This document shows positions 1 to 13,193 of a stretch of 64,000 bases of DNA, piece by piece. Under the pieces are notes generated by a model, which saw only the letters and a list, made by a program, of their open reading frames with translations, was not told where the DNA came from and did not search any database. A program made the translations under genes and the position numbers. Numbering within the stretch: the stretch's first letter is position 1; each line of letters opens with the position of its first letter. Origin of the DNA: Caballeronia temeraria (lineage in GTDB: Bacteria > Pseudomonadota > Gammaproteobacteria > Burkholderiales > Burkholderiaceae); contig NZ_FCOI02000001.1 in the NCBI RefSeq assembly GCF_001544795.2, forward strand, positions 434,001 through 498,000, given 5' to 3'.

Positions 1-12
1 ACGCGGACAACA

Positions 13-40
13 AAAAACCGGCCACGGGGGGCCGGTTTTT
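13..40. terminator. Bidirectional intrinsic terminator
   Basis: An 11-bp perfect stem (AAAAACCGGCC at 13-23 pairing with GGCCGGTTTTT at 30-40) with a 6-nt loop gives A- and T-tracts on either side, so it can work on both strands. On the minus strand it lies just beyond the yggX stop codon and would end the argA-yggX transcript. Confidence 0.85.
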
Positions 41-61
41 CAGTGCGATAACCGCGCGATC

Positions 62-334
62 TCAGCTTTGCGGCGGCACGTAGCCGGACGCCGTATCCGC
101 GCCTTCGCCGAAGAAATACTTTTCGGTCTGCTTGATCAGATACTGACGCGCGCGCGGATCGGCCATGTTCAGGCGATTCTCGTTGATGAGCATCGTCTGC
201 TGTTTGAGCCAGCCTTGCCACGCTTCCTTCGAGACCGTTTCGTAGATGCGCTTGCCGAGTTCGCCCGGCAGCGGCGGGAAATCGAGTCCTTCGGCTTCCT
301 TGCCGAGTTTCGCGCATTGAACCATTCGAGCCAT
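62..334 (-). CDS. yggX: Fe(2+)-trafficking / oxidative damage protection protein YggX
   Basis: A 90-residue cytoplasmic protein of the YggX family. It begins [20 protein letters not shown], which carries the conserved single cysteine (Cys7), and continues with the family's PxPGELGxRIYExVSKxAWxxW and NPxxARxYL-like segments (here [11 protein letters not shown]). The family helps protect labile Fe-S clusters from superoxide and is linked to iron handling for cluster repair. The start at 334 is chosen over an upstream in-frame start because a GGAGA ribosome site lies just before it and family members start at MxRxVxC. It lies 55 bp downstream of argA on the same strand and is probably cotranscribed with it. 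Confidence 0.96.
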   Translation of the reverse strand: MARMVQCAKLGKEAEGLDFPPLPGELGKRIYETVSKEAWQGWLKQQTMLINENRLNMADPRARQYLIKQTEKYFFGEGADTASGYVPPQS

Positions 335-389
335 TGTGAGTTTCTCCTGTATCGGGGACGAAGCGCCGTTCGCGCTTCTCAAATCGTGT

Positions 390-1760
390 TCAAAGCTGTT
401 TCATCAGGACGAGCGACTTGCGCTGCCAGTTGTAGAGACGCCGGCGATCCTCGGGCAGATCGTCCACGGTCACCTTCACGAAGCCGCGTTTCAGGAACCA
501 GTGCTCGGTGCGCGTCGTCAGCACGAAGATGCGCGTGAGGCCGCGCGCGCGGGCACGTTGCTCGATGCGTTTCAGAAGACGCTCGCCGTCGCCTGAACCT
601 TGCGCTTCCGGCGCGACGGTCAGGCACGCCATTTCGCCGATGCGCTCCTGCGTGTACGGATAGAGCGCCGCGCAGCCGAACAGCACGCCATCGTGCTCGA
701 TGACCGAGAAATGGTCGATATCGCGCTCGATCTGGTGACGTCCGCGCCGCACGAGCGTGCCGTCCGATTCGAGCGGCTCGATCAGCGTGAGAATGCCGCC
801 GACATCGTCCGGCGTGGCTTCGCGCAGGCTTTCGAGGTTCTCGTACGAGATCATCGTGCCGACGCCGTCGTGCAGGAACAGTTCGAGCAGCACGCTGCCG
901 TCGAGCGCGTAAGGAATGATGTGGCCGCGCGCGACGCCGCCGCGGCACGCGCGCACCGTGTGCTTCAGATAGAACGCGGTATCGCCTTGCAACTCGCCGC
1001 TTTCCTGCAGGCGATACGCGTCGTCGAGCGACATTTCGCGGATCAGTTCGCCTTCTGCATCGACCAGACCGTCGATTTCGGTCACGAAAATGATCTTGTC
1101 GGCGCGCAGCGCGATGGCGGCGGCGGACGCGACGTCTTCCATCGACAGATTGAAGGCTTCGCCCGTCGGCGAAAAACCCAGCGACGACAACAGAACGAGC
1201 TTGTTCGATGCGAGCGACTGGCGGATGGAGTCGCCGTCGATTTTGCGCACGACGCCCGTGTGCTGGAAATCGACGCCGTCCAGAATGCCGACCGGCCGCG
1301 CCGTCACGAAGTTGCCCGACACGACGCTGATGTGCGCGTGCGCCATCGGCGTGTTCGGCAGGCCCTGGCTGATCGCGGCCTCGATGTCGAGACGCACTTC
1401 GCCGGCGGCTTCCTTCGCGGATTCGAGCGCGCGGGCGTCGGTGATGCGCAAGCCGTGCGAAAACGACGATTCGACGCCGTGCAGGCTCAGTTGCTCGTCG
1501 AGCTGCGGGCGCGAGCCGTGCACGAGCACGACGTGGATGCCCATGGCGTGCAACAGGCCGACGTCCTGCACGAGCGCGTTCAGGCGTCCTTCCTGCACGA
1601 GCTCCCCGCCGAACGCGACGACGAACGTCTTGTTTCGAAACGCGTGAATATAGGGCGCAACGGAGCGCATCCAGTCGACGAACTGGGCGTGCGGATTCGG
1701 CGCTTCGGGCTCGGCTGCCGGCTGCGTCGCGGTCATCGTGAGGTCGGTTTGGGAATTCAT
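390..1760 (-). CDS. argA: N-acetylglutamate synthase (amino-acid N-acetyltransferase)
   Basis: A 456-residue enzyme that acetylates glutamate with acetyl-CoA, the first step of arginine biosynthesis. The N-terminal amino-acid-kinase-like domain (about residues 35-290) shows the motifs VVAFGGELV and VLVHGSRPQ. The C-terminal GNAT domain (about 310-450) has the acetyl-CoA-binding region [20 protein letters not shown]. This two-domain build and length match bacterial ArgA. The first in-frame ATG is at 1760; a second at residue 9 is possible, and neither has a clear Shine-Dalgarno sequence. The gene is head-to-head with hrpA with only 22 bp between the two start codons. Confidence 0.95.
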   Translation of the reverse strand: MNSQTDLTMTATQPAAEPEAPNPHAQFVDWMRSVAPYIHAFRNKTFVVAFGGELVQEGRLNALVQDVGLLHAMGIHVVLVHGSRPQLDEQLSLHGVESSFSHGLRITDARALESAKEAAGEVRLDIEAAISQGLPNTPMAHAHISVVSGNFVTARPVGILDGVDFQHTGVVRKIDGDSIRQSLASNKLVLLSSLGFSPTGEAFNLSMEDVASAAAIALRADKIIFVTEIDGLVDAEGELIREMSLDDAYRLQESGELQGDTAFYLKHTVRACRGGVARGHIIPYALDGSVLLELFLHDGVGTMISYENLESLREATPDDVGGILTLIEPLESDGTLVRRGRHQIERDIDHFSVIEHDGVLFGCAALYPYTQERIGEMACLTVAPEAQGSGDGERLLKRIEQRARARGLTRIFVLTTRTEHWFLKRGFVKVTVDDLPEDRRRLYNWQRKSLVLMKQL

Positions 1761-1782
1761 CCCGGGATTATAATGCGACGCT
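1761..1782. promoter_or_regulatory. Compact divergent promoter region between argA and hrpA
   Basis: The 22-bp gap between the two divergent ATGs contains the palindrome ATTATAAT at 1767-1774. It supplies a perfect TATAAT -10 hexamer on each strand. Start sites 6-8 nt downstream would fall at or next to each ATG, implying leaderless or near-leaderless mRNAs. No convincing -35 hexamer is seen on either side, so this is a sequence-based inference. Confidence 0.5.
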
Positions 1783-6189
<4,407 letters not shown>

Positions 6190-6305
6190 GTTTTTGCCGA
6201 AACCGTGCGCTGAATCAGCGTATTGCGCAAAAAGCCGCACCCCGTCAACGCGCCGCGCGAGGCAAACGTTCTACAATGACGCCTGCTCTCCGAAGCCTAA
6301 AATTC

Positions 6306-7319
6306 ATGCGCACTATTTTCCGTTCCGGCCGTTTGCGTGCGATCGCCGCACGCGCAGCCATCGCCACCGGCGCCGCTTTCGTCGCCACCGCAGCCCTCGC
6401 CAACAATGTCATCGTGCTCAACTCGGCGGAAGCCACGCTGAGCCTCATCGACGAGAACACGCATCAGGTCGTCGGCACCGTGCCGACGGGTAAAGAGCCG
6501 CATCACCTGATGCCGCTGCCTGACAATTCGTCGCTGATCGTTGCGAATTCGGTGTCGAACAACCTGATGTTCGTCGATCCGAAAACCGGCGCGTTCCAGC
6601 GCTGGGTGCAGGACATCGAAGATCCGTATCAGCTCGGTTTCTCGCCGGACAAGAAATGGTTCGTGTCCACGGGCCTGCGGCTCGATCGCCTCGATATCTA
6701 TCATTTCGACGGCAAGAACGTTTCCATCGCGAAGCGTCTGCCGCTCGCGACGATGCCGAGCCATATTGCATTCACCAACGACAGCTCGACGGCGTTCATC
6801 TCGCTGCAGGTGTCCGGCGAAATCGCCGCGATCGACCTGCCGACGCAGACCGTGAAATGGAAGATGAAAGTCGGCAAGGTGCCGGCGGGCGTCTGGCTTA
6901 CGCCGGGCGACAAGTATCTGCTCGTCGGCATGACGGGCGCGGATTATGTAGCCGTGGTCGACTGGCGCAACCAGAAGGTCGTCAAGACCATCACGACCGG
7001 CAAGGGCGCGCACAACTTCCGCTCGATGGTCGACGGCAAGCACGTGCTGGTGTCGAATCGCGTCGCGAACACCATCAGCATCATCGACGAGGACACGCTC
7101 ACGAACGTCGGCGACATCACCGGTCTGCTGCCCGGCCCGGACGACATGGAACTTTCCGCCGACAAGAAGTATCTGTGGGTGACGTTCCGCTTCGCGAAGC
7201 ACGTCGGCGTGATCGACCTCGCGAATCGTAAGCTGATCGAAACCATCAAGGTCGGACGGTCGCCGCACGGTATTTATTTCTACAACCGTGCGCCGGTGAC
7301 GGCGCCGAACGGGGCGTAA
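6306..7319 (+). CDS. Exported YncE-like beta-propeller protein (YVTN repeat family)
   Basis: A 337-residue protein with an N-terminal signal peptide (basic start, then a hydrophobic Ala-rich segment ending near ATAALA/NN), so it is probably periplasmic. The mature part is built of ~40-residue beta-propeller blades with recurring patterns such as NSAEATLSLIDENTHQVVGT, VIDLANRKLIETIKVG and SIIDEDT, typical of YncE/YVTN-type seven-bladed propellers. The function of this family is not settled; members are implicated in DNA or ligand binding and often sit near PQQ-dependent dehydrogenases, which are not seen here. An earlier in-frame ATG at 6276 overlaps a TACAAT -10-like hexamer (6272-6277), so the start at 6306 is preferred. 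Confidence 0.85.
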   Translation: MRTIFRSGRLRAIAARAAIATGAAFVATAALANNVIVLNSAEATLSLIDENTHQVVGTVPTGKEPHHLMPLPDNSSLIVANSVSNNLMFVDPKTGAFQRWVQDIEDPYQLGFSPDKKWFVSTGLRLDRLDIYHFDGKNVSIAKRLPLATMPSHIAFTNDSSTAFISLQVSGEIAAIDLPTQTVKWKMKVGKVPAGVWLTPGDKYLLVGMTGADYVAVVDWRNQKVVKTITTGKGAHNFRSMVDGKHVLVSNRVANTISIIDEDTLTNVGDITGLLPGPDDMELSADKKYLWVTFRFAKHVGVIDLANRKLIETIKVGRSPHGIYFYNRAPVTAPNGA

Positions 7320-7323
7320 GCAG

Positions 7324-7347
7324 ACAGGGCGCGCATTCGCGCCCTGT
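7324..7347 (+). terminator. Hairpin after the beta-propeller gene
   Basis: A perfect 10-bp stem (ACAGGGCGCG / CGCGCCCTGT) with a CATT loop follows the stop codon by 4 nt. There is no following T-run, so it may be a 3' stabiliser or a weak terminator. Confidence 0.5.
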
Positions 7348-7402
7348 ACTACGATTGAGGAAGGGCCGGCGCACCGGACGGCCGCAAGCACCACGGAGCA
7401 CC

Positions 7403-8422
7403 ATGTTTCATTCCATTCTTTCGTCGCTGGACGGTCTCGTTTCCTGGCTGCAAACGCTGCTCTACGTCGATGTCGTGCAGCCGCTGCTGTACAAGATCGG
7501 CATGATGGACTACGACGAGGACACCTACGACGCGCTGTACTGGGTCATCGTCGGCGTGCTGGAAGTCCTCGCGATGTACGCGATCCTGCGCCCGCTCGAA
7601 GCGTTTCGCCCGGCGGAAGAATGGAAGGACCGCAAAGGCGTGCGTGTGGACATTCTCTACACGTGGATCGTCAAGCTCGGCATTCTCAATCTGTTTTTCT
7701 TCTTCACGTTCCAGCCGCTCTTCGATTCGATGCAGAGCTGGCTGCGCATCCACAACGTCCCGAATCTCGAGATCGACAATCTGTGGCCCGGCGTGACAAC
7801 GCAGCCGCTCGTCACTTTCGTCATCTATCTGCTGATTCTCGATCTGGCGGGCTACTGGTATCACCGTCTGGAGCATCGTGTCGGCATCTGGTGGGAACTG
7901 CACGCGGTGCATCACAGCCAGCAGAAGATGTCGCTCTGGACCGACGACCGCAACCATCTGCTCGACGACATCCTGCAGGCGAGCTTTTTTGCGTGCGTCG
8001 CGCTCGTGATCGGCGTGGAGCCGTCGCAGTTCGTCGTGCTCGTCGCCATCACGAATTTCATGCAGAGCGTGCAGCACGCGAATATCCGGCTGCATTTCGG
8101 CTGGCTCGGCGATCGCATCATCGTGAGTCCGGCGTTCCATCGCCGCCATCACGCGATTGGCTTCGGTCACGAAGGCACGACCTACGGCTGCAACTTCGGC
8201 GTGCTGTTCGCGTTCTGGGACATCCTGTTCCGCTCGGCTTCGTTCGACCGCACCGTCGAGCCGACCGGCATCCGCGACCAGCTCGGCGCGCCGGGCGTCA
8301 AGCCGGTGCATTACGGCGACGGTTTCATCGAGCAGCACTGGCTCGCGTTCAAGCGCATCGCCGCGCGTCTTACCGCCCGCCGCGCGGGGTCGTCCGCGTC
8401 GGACAACTCGGCGGCCGTCTGA
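7403..8422 (+). CDS. Sterol desaturase / fatty acid hydroxylase superfamily membrane protein
   Basis: A 339-residue integral membrane di-iron enzyme of the ERG3/fatty-acid-hydroxylase superfamily. It has several hydrophobic helices in the first ~170 residues. The histidine clusters that bind the di-iron centre are visible: HRLEH, then HAVHHS, and HRRHH further on, with a further NH/QH pair (DDRNH, QHANIRLH). The family hydroxylates or desaturates lipids or sterol-like substrates, but the substrate here cannot be read. The start at 7403 has a GGAG ribosome site; an upstream in-frame ATG at 7355 lacks one. It follows the propeller gene by 83 bp with an intervening hairpin, so it is probably its own unit. 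Confidence 0.9.
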   Translation: MFHSILSSLDGLVSWLQTLLYVDVVQPLLYKIGMMDYDEDTYDALYWVIVGVLEVLAMYAILRPLEAFRPAEEWKDRKGVRVDILYTWIVKLGILNLFFFFTFQPLFDSMQSWLRIHNVPNLEIDNLWPGVTTQPLVTFVIYLLILDLAGYWYHRLEHRVGIWWELHAVHHSQQKMSLWTDDRNHLLDDILQASFFACVALVIGVEPSQFVVLVAITNFMQSVQHANIRLHFGWLGDRIIVSPAFHRRHHAIGFGHEGTTYGCNFGVLFAFWDILFRSASFDRTVEPTGIRDQLGAPGVKPVHYGDGFIEQHWLAFKRIAARLTARRAGSSASDNSAAV

Positions 8423-8434
8423 ACGTTCCCCATC

Positions 8435-8463
8435 AAACCAGCGCCCGCGCGCGGCGCTGGTTT
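8435..8463 (+). terminator. Intrinsic terminator after the hydroxylase gene
   Basis: AAACCAGCGC (8435-8444) pairs with GCGCTGGTTT (8454-8463). The stem is GC-rich and ends in a short T-tract. Confidence 0.7.
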
Positions 8464-8501
8464 ATCCTGTCGGTTCCTCTTTCTTCTTCTACGAATCACG
8501 C

Positions 8502-9353
8502 ATGAGTGACTTGCTGCGTTCGTTCGTGCGCGCGCTTGCGAACGTCTTTCATCCGCGCATGCTCTGGCTGACGTTGATGCCCTTCGGCGTCGCCACCGTG
8601 GTCTGGGGCGCCGTGCTCTGGTTCTTCTGGCAAACGCTCACCGGCGCCGCCAACAGTTGGCTCGACGCGTGGTCGCTGACCTCGTGGATGTATCGTCTCT
8701 TCGATGCGGTCGGTTTTGCGTCGCTGCATGCGGTGATCGCGCCGTTTCTCGTCGTCATCATGACGGTGCCGCTGATCGTCGTGACGGTGTTGCTGCTCAT
8801 CGCGACGTTGTCGATGCCCGGCGTCATCAAGCTGCTCACGCGCCGGCCGAAAGGGCATTATTCGTCGCTGGAAGAGCGGCGCGGCGGCTCGTGGTACGGC
8901 AGCCTCGGGCATTCGGTCGTGACCACGGTCGTTTGTCTCGTCCTGCTCGTCGTGACGCTGCCCTTGTGGCTGATTCCACCGTTTTTCGCACTGATTCCGC
9001 CGCTGCTGTGGGGCTGGCTCACGTATCGCGTGATGACCTATGACGCGCTGGCCGTCCACGCGAGCGCGGAGGAGCGCCGCGCGATCGTGCGCGACGCGCG
9101 CTGGCCCTTGCTTGCGATCGGCATCGTGAGCGGCCTCCTCAGTTCCGTGCCGACGATGCTCTGGGCGTGGTCCGTCTGGCTCTTGCCGCTCTTTCCGGTC
9201 GTCGCCGCCGTGACGATCTGGGCGTATGCGTTCATCCTCGTGTTTTCCGCGCTCTGGTTCGCGCACTATTGCCTGCACGCGCTGGAGCGGCTGCGCGCGA
9301 GCGAACCGCACTATCCGGCGATCACGGTCGAATCCCGCGACGTCTCACTGTAA
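8502..9353 (+). CDS. EI24 / CysZ-like integral membrane protein
   Basis: A 283-residue membrane protein of the EI24 domain superfamily (which includes CysZ). Hydrophobic helices occur around residues 25-50, 75-115, 145-170 and 200-260. Loop signatures such as LLTRRPKGHYSSLEERRGGS, followed by WLIPPFFALIPPLLWGWLTYRVM, are of the type found in beta-proteobacterial EI24 proteins. CysZ members transport sulfate, but no cys genes are nearby, so sulfate transport should not be assumed. The ATG at 8502 opens the membrane protein directly; translation further upstream would run back into the desaturase gene. It ends 16 bp before the next gene, suggesting cotranscription. Confidence 0.85.
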   Translation: MSDLLRSFVRALANVFHPRMLWLTLMPFGVATVVWGAVLWFFWQTLTGAANSWLDAWSLTSWMYRLFDAVGFASLHAVIAPFLVVIMTVPLIVVTVLLLIATLSMPGVIKLLTRRPKGHYSSLEERRGGSWYGSLGHSVVTTVVCLVLLVVTLPLWLIPPFFALIPPLLWGWLTYRVMTYDALAVHASAEERRAIVRDARWPLLAIGIVSGLLSSVPTMLWAWSVWLLPLFPVVAAVTIWAYAFILVFSALWFAHYCLHALERLRASEPHYPAITVESRDVSL

Positions 9354-9369
9354 GAACAAAGGGGCATTC

Positions 9370-10188
9370 ATGGGCATTGGCGTCATCATCATCGGCGACG
9401 AGATCTTGTCCGGCCGCCGCACCGACAAGCATCTGCCGAAAATCATCGAATTGCTGAGTGCGCGCGGCCTGTCGCTCGACTGGGCCGAATACGTCGGCGA
9501 CGATCCCGCTCGCATCACCGCGACGCTCGCGCGCACGTTCGCCTCGGGCGATATCGTGTTTTCGACGGGCGGCATCGGCGCGACCCCCGACGATCACACG
9601 CGTCAGTGCGCCGCGCAGGCGCTCGGCGTGCCGCTGGAACTGCATCCCGAAGCGGCGGAACTGATTCGCGCGCGCATCCGCGACACGGCGGCGCAGGCGG
9701 GCAAGCCGGTCGAGCTGGAGTCGCCCGAGAACCTGCATCGGCTGAACATGGGCACGTTTCCGCGCGGCGCGGAGATCATCCCGAACAGCTACAACAAGAT
9801 TCCGGGCTTTTCGTTCGGCGATCATCACTTCGTGCCGGGCTTTCCCGTCATGGCCTGGCCGATGATCGAATGGGTGCTCGACACGATGTACGCGCATCTG
9901 CATCACGCGACGCCGCACGTCGAGCGGTCGCTGCTCGTGTTCGGTCTGCCGGAGTCGCGCATCACGCCGCTGATGGTGGCGATCGAGCGCGATTTCGAAG
10001 GCGTGCGCGCGTTCAGCCTGCCGAGCGTCGGCGATGCGGCGCGCGGGGCGCTTTATGCGCGCGCGCACATCGATCTGGGCGTGAAGGGCGATCCGGAGCA
10101 GGCGAACGCGGCGTTCGACGTGCTGCGCGAAGGCGTGATCGCGCTCGGCGGCGAAGTCGTGGAAGTGCCGCCGGAGGACGCGAAGTGA
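9370..10188 (+). CDS. Competence/damage-inducible protein A domain (MoaB/Mog-like molybdopterin-binding) protein
   Basis: A 272-residue protein whose first ~170 residues form a MoCF/MoaB-type fold: GVIIIGDEILSGRRTDKH, then a STGGIGATPDDHT motif, the molybdopterin-binding glycine-rich loop. It corresponds to the N-terminal half of CinA proteins and lacks the C-terminal nicotinamide-nucleotide amidase domain, so it is the stand-alone type often labelled 'competence/damage-inducible protein A'. The exact reaction is unknown; a molybdopterin or nucleotide substrate is plausible. An AAAGGGG ribosome site precedes the ATG. Its TGA overlaps the GTG start of cutC by 3 nt, indicating translational coupling. 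Confidence 0.88.
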   Translation: MGIGVIIIGDEILSGRRTDKHLPKIIELLSARGLSLDWAEYVGDDPARITATLARTFASGDIVFSTGGIGATPDDHTRQCAAQALGVPLELHPEAAELIRARIRDTAAQAGKPVELESPENLHRLNMGTFPRGAEIIPNSYNKIPGFSFGDHHFVPGFPVMAWPMIEWVLDTMYAHLHHATPHVERSLLVFGLPESRITPLMVAIERDFEGVRAFSLPSVGDAARGALYARAHIDLGVKGDPEQANAAFDVLREGVIALGGEVVEVPPEDAK

Positions 10189-10880
10189 CGCTGCTGGAAG
10201 TCATCGCGACGACCGTCGCCGACGCGCGCGCCGCGGAGCGTGGCGGCGCGAACCGGCTGGAGCTCATCACGGCGATGGGCGAGGGCGGATTGACGCCGAG
10301 CATCGGGCTGATCGAATCGGTGACCGAGGCGGTCGGCATTCCGGTCAACGTGATCGTGCGGCCGCACAGCCGCGCCTTCGTCTACGATGCCGACGACTAC
10401 GCCGTCATGCTGCGCGACGTGCGCGCGATCGCGAAGACGCGGGCGAATGCGATCGTCGTGGGGATGCTGCGCGCGGATGGTGCCATCGACACCGACGGAC
10501 TCGCGCGCGTGATCGAAGCGGCGGACGGCTTGCAGTTGACGTTCCACCGCGCTTTCGACGAATCACGCGATCTGCTCGCCGCCTTCGATACGCTGCTGCG
10601 ATTCGATGCCGTCACGAACGTGCTGACATCGGGCGGCAAGCCTTCCGTGCTGGAAGCCGAAGCGACGATCGGAAAGCTCGTCGAAAAGGCAGCGGACACG
10701 CATTGCACAGTGCTGGCGGGCGCCGGACTGACCGTCGATGCGCTCGCGTCCTTCGTCGCCGCGACGCGCGTGCGCGCGGTGCACTTCGGTTCGGGCGTGC
10801 GCGTCGACGGGAAGGGACTTGCGCCCGTCGATGAAGCGAGAGTCAGGCGCGCGCGCAATGTGCTCGACGCGCCGGCCTGA
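10185..10880 (+). CDS. cutC: Copper homeostasis protein CutC family
   Basis: A 231-residue TIM-barrel protein of the CutC family. Recognisable segments are AERGGANRLELITAMGEGGLTPS, the VNVIVRPHSRAFVYD strand, LTFHRAFDES, and LTSGGKPSVLEAEATI near the C-terminal side. The family was first tied to copper tolerance in E. coli, but its biochemical role remains unclear. The GTG start at 10185 sits inside the overlap with the preceding gene (GTGA arrangement). The product length agrees with bacterial CutC (~230-250). It is convergent with the rhodanese gene, only 9 bp away. Confidence 0.92.
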   Translation: MTLLEVIATTVADARAAERGGANRLELITAMGEGGLTPSIGLIESVTEAVGIPVNVIVRPHSRAFVYDADDYAVMLRDVRAIAKTRANAIVVGMLRADGAIDTDGLARVIEAADGLQLTFHRAFDESRDLLAAFDTLLRFDAVTNVLTSGGKPSVLEAEATIGKLVEKAADTHCTVLAGAGLTVDALASFVAATRVRAVHFGSGVRVDGKGLAPVDEARVRRARNVLDAPA

Positions 10881-10889
10881 GCACGACGC

Positions 10890-11354
10890 TCAAGCCCCGA
10901 TCCACGGCAGCTTACGAAAGCACCATCCCGACACCGTTTTCCGATGCCCTTGCCCGTCCTTGTCGCCTTCGAAGCCTTCGAGCAGGTCGTAGGCTTGCGC
11001 ATATCCTTCCTTCTGCGCCGCGACTGCCGCGAGCTTCGAGCGCGCGGCGCTGCGGCACAAAAACACGACCGGCGTATCCGGGGTGGCGACCTGCCGCAAT
11101 TGTTCGATAAACTCGGCGTTCGGCACTGAGCCGGGGTAGCGAGTCCATTCGATGTGCGCGTACTGCGCGCCATCGACGGCAGGGCGGCCGACCCAGTCCA
11201 GCTCGGCGCGCGTGCGAACATCGATGAGACAGGCGCGCGGGTCGAGTTGCAGCAGTTCGAATGCTTCGGCGGGCGCGAACGCGCCGGCGTAGGTCAAGTT
11301 GTTGTCGGCGGCACGTTTGCCGGCCTGGCTATACAGTTGTTCGAGCGTGCTCAT
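10890..11354 (-). CDS. Rhodanese-like domain protein
   Basis: A 154-residue protein with a single rhodanese fold (about residues 25-135). ACLIDVRTRAELDWVG marks the start of the domain. The active-site loop is VVFLCRSAARSKLAA, with the catalytic cysteine in CRSAARS, so sulfurtransferase activity is possible. No signal peptide is present. The end of the protein (EGDKDGQGHRKTVSGWCFRKLPW) is typical of beta-proteobacterial rhodanese proteins that sit near glnA. It is divergent from glnA across a 352-bp control region. Confidence 0.92.
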   Translation of the reverse strand: MSTLEQLYSQAGKRAADNNLTYAGAFAPAEAFELLQLDPRACLIDVRTRAELDWVGRPAVDGAQYAHIEWTRYPGSVPNAEFIEQLRQVATPDTPVVFLCRSAARSKLAAVAAQKEGYAQAYDLLEGFEGDKDGQGHRKTVSGWCFRKLPWIGA

Positions 11355-11418
11355 GGCGTATCGGTCTCCGTTAAGCGCAAAGAATCATTCTAGCGTGGCG
11401 CGTGAGGCGAGCATCGGG

Positions 11419-11435
11419 TGCGCTGATTTGGTGCA
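11419..11435 (+). promoter_or_regulatory. NtrC-binding site 1 upstream of glnA
   Basis: TGCGCTGATTTGGTGCA resembles the enterobacterial NtrC site TGCACCAAAATGGTGCA, with intact outer TGC/GGTGCA arms. It lies about 190 nt upstream of the -24/-12 promoter, the usual place for NtrC enhancers. Confidence 0.7.
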
Positions 11436-11448
11436 TGAGATTACATGC

Positions 11449-11463
11449 GCACTGAAAAAGTGC
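11449..11463 (+). promoter_or_regulatory. NtrC-binding site 2 upstream of glnA
   Basis: GCACTGAAAAAGTGC is a palindrome with GCAC/GTGC arms at NtrC spacing, 13 bp after site 1. It differs from the consensus core at four positions. Confidence 0.6.
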
Positions 11464-11489
11464 TTTAGTCATACTGGATCGATGTGAGC

Positions 11490-11504
11490 GCACCGAAATG
11501 GTGC
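11490..11504 (+). promoter_or_regulatory. NtrC-binding site 3 upstream of glnA (near-consensus)
   Basis: GCACCGAAATGGTGC differs from the enterobacterial NtrC site GCACCAAAATGGTGC at one base. It is the best of the sites here and lies ~103 nt upstream of the -24 element. Confidence 0.8.
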
Positions 11505-11588
11505 TGGTTGAACAAGCGGCAGGGCAGACGCCGCCTATCGCAAGCGAAGTGGTTTCACCCAAAAACGCGCGCTGCTTCAAGCGCTTAA

Positions 11589-11603
11589 GCGCAAAGATGG
11601 TGC
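11589..11603 (+). promoter_or_regulatory. Possible promoter-proximal NtrC site
   Basis: GCGCAAAGATGGTGC keeps one good half-site (TGGTGC) and abuts the -24 element. It could act as a weak 'governor' site, and partly overlaps the palindrome GCGCTTAAGCGC at 11581-11592. Confidence 0.4.
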
Positions 11604-11606
11604 GCT

Positions 11607-11622
11607 TGGCACGGAAGCTGCT
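11607..11622 (+). promoter_or_regulatory. Sigma-54 promoter of glnA
   Basis: TGGCACGGAAGCTGCT matches the -24/-12 consensus TGGCACG-N4-TTGCW at all but one position, with the required 10 nt between GG and GC. The start site should fall near 11633, giving a ~75-nt leader that ends in a good AGGAG ribosome site. Confidence 0.88.
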
Positions 11623-11706
11623 TTTCCATCCTCGATTGAATTGATGTACAGGATTGGTCGGGGCGGCGAAGCGATTCGCCGACTTTTGTTAATCAGGAGA
11701 TAGGTA

Positions 11707-13122
11707 ATGAGTAAATCCGTGGCCGACGTCATGCAACTCGTCAAGGACGAGGACGTCAAGTTCGTCGACTTCCGCTTCACCGACACGCGCGGCAAAGAAC
11801 AACACGTTTCCGTGCCGGTTTCGGCATTCGACGAAGACAAATTTGAAAGCGGCCACGCTTTCGACGGTTCGTCCATCGCCGGCTGGAAGGGCATCGAAGC
11901 GTCGGACATGCTGCTCGTGCCGGATGCGGACACCGCGTTCATCGACCCGTTCTATGAAGAGTCGACGCTCGTTCTGACCTGCGACGTGGTCGAGCCCGCC
12001 GACGGCAAGGGCTACGAGCGCGACCCCCGTTCGCTCGCGCGACGCGCGGAAGCCTATCTCAAGAGCTCGGGCCTGGGCGACACCGCCTACTTCGGTCCGG
12101 AGCCGGAATTCTTCATTTTCGACTCGGTGCAGTGGAACACGGACCAGTCGGGCACGTTCGTGAAGATCGGCTCGGAAGAAGCACCGTGGTCGTCGGCGAA
12201 GGAATTCGAAGGCGGCAACACCGGCCACCGTCCGGGCACGAAGGGCGGCTACTTCCCGGTCGCACCGGTCGACACGTTCCAGGACATCCGCTCGGAAATG
12301 TGTCTGCTGCTCGAACAGATCGGCATTCCGGTCGAAGTGCACCACCACGAAGTGGCGGGCCAGGGCCAGAACGAAATCGGCACCAAGTTCTCGACGCTGG
12401 TTCAGCGCGCGGACTGGCTGCAGCAGATGAAGTACATCATCCATAACGTGGCGCACACGTACGGCAAGACGGCGACGTTCATGCCGAAGCCGATCGTGGG
12501 CGACAACGGTTCGGGCATGCACGTTCACCAGTCGATCTGGAAGGACGGTCAGAACCTGTTCGCGGGCAATGGCTACGCGGGCCTGTCGGAATTCGCGCTG
12601 TTCTACATCGGCGGCATCATCAAGCATGCGCGCGCGCTGAACGCGATCACGAACCCGGGCACGAACTCGTACAAGCGCCTCGTGCCGCACTTCGAAGCGC
12701 CGGTGAAGCTGGCTTACTCGGCTCGCAACCGTTCGGCGTCGATCCGTATTCCGCACGTGAGCAATCCGAAGGGCCGCCGTATCGAAACGCGCTTCCCGGA
12801 TCCGCTGGCGAACCCGTACCTGTGCTTCTCCGCGCTGATGATGGCGGGTCTCGACGGCGTGCAGAACAAGATTCATCCGGGCGAAGCCGCGGACAAGAAT
12901 CTGTACGACCTGCCGCCGGAAGAAGACAAGAAGATCCCGACCGTGTGCGCGGGCCTCGACGAGGCACTCGACGCGCTCGACGCGGATCGCGAGTTCCTGA
13001 CGCGCGGCGGCGTGTTCACGGATTCGATGCTCGACGCCTACATCGAACTGAAGACGAACGAGCTGCAGCGTTATCGTCAGGCGGTGCATCCGATCGAGTT
13101 CGAGATGTACTACTCGCTGTAA
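11707..13122 (+). CDS. glnA: Glutamine synthetase, type I
   Basis: A 471-residue class I-beta glutamine synthetase that condenses ammonia and glutamate at the expense of ATP. The family signatures are [28 protein letters not shown], the ATP-binding [16 protein letters not shown] and the loop [12 protein letters not shown]. The adenylylation site Tyr400 is present in NLYDLPPEE, so activity is probably controlled covalently by GlnE. The length matches GSI-beta dodecamers. A strong ribosome site (AGGAG) precedes the ATG. Control is by sigma-54 and NtrC from the upstream region, and the cognate ntrB-ntrC genes follow directly. Confidence 0.98.
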   Translation: MSKSVADVMQLVKDEDVKFVDFRFTDTRGKEQHVSVPVSAFDEDKFESGHAFDGSSIAGWKGIEASDMLLVPDADTAFIDPFYEESTLVLTCDVVEPADGKGYERDPRSLARRAEAYLKSSGLGDTAYFGPEPEFFIFDSVQWNTDQSGTFVKIGSEEAPWSSAKEFEGGNTGHRPGTKGGYFPVAPVDTFQDIRSEMCLLLEQIGIPVEVHHHEVAGQGQNEIGTKFSTLVQRADWLQQMKYIIHNVAHTYGKTATFMPKPIVGDNGSGMHVHQSIWKDGQNLFAGNGYAGLSEFALFYIGGIIKHARALNAITNPGTNSYKRLVPHFEAPVKLAYSARNRSASIRIPHVSNPKGRRIETRFPDPLANPYLCFSALMMAGLDGVQNKIHPGEAADKNLYDLPPEEDKKIPTVCAGLDEALDALDADREFLTRGGVFTDSMLDAYIELKTNELQRYRQAVHPIEFEMYYSL

Positions 13123-13193
13123 AGCAGCGTGATCGAAGCGCGTTTTGTCATGAGCAGTTCGATGAAGCGCGCGACGTGTGCTACGCAGTGAAC

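Noticed and set aside
8502..9353. Naming the EI24 protein as the sulfate transporter CysZ
   Set aside because: Only superfamily-level similarity is visible and no cysteine-biosynthesis genes are nearby.
11689..13089. Long open frame of 466 codons antisense to glnA
   Set aside because: It is an Arg/His/Ala-rich shadow frame produced by GC-rich codons of glnA; it has no ribosome site and no recognisable domain. The same applies to long frames antisense to hrpA, aceE, kdpB, uvrB and ftrD.
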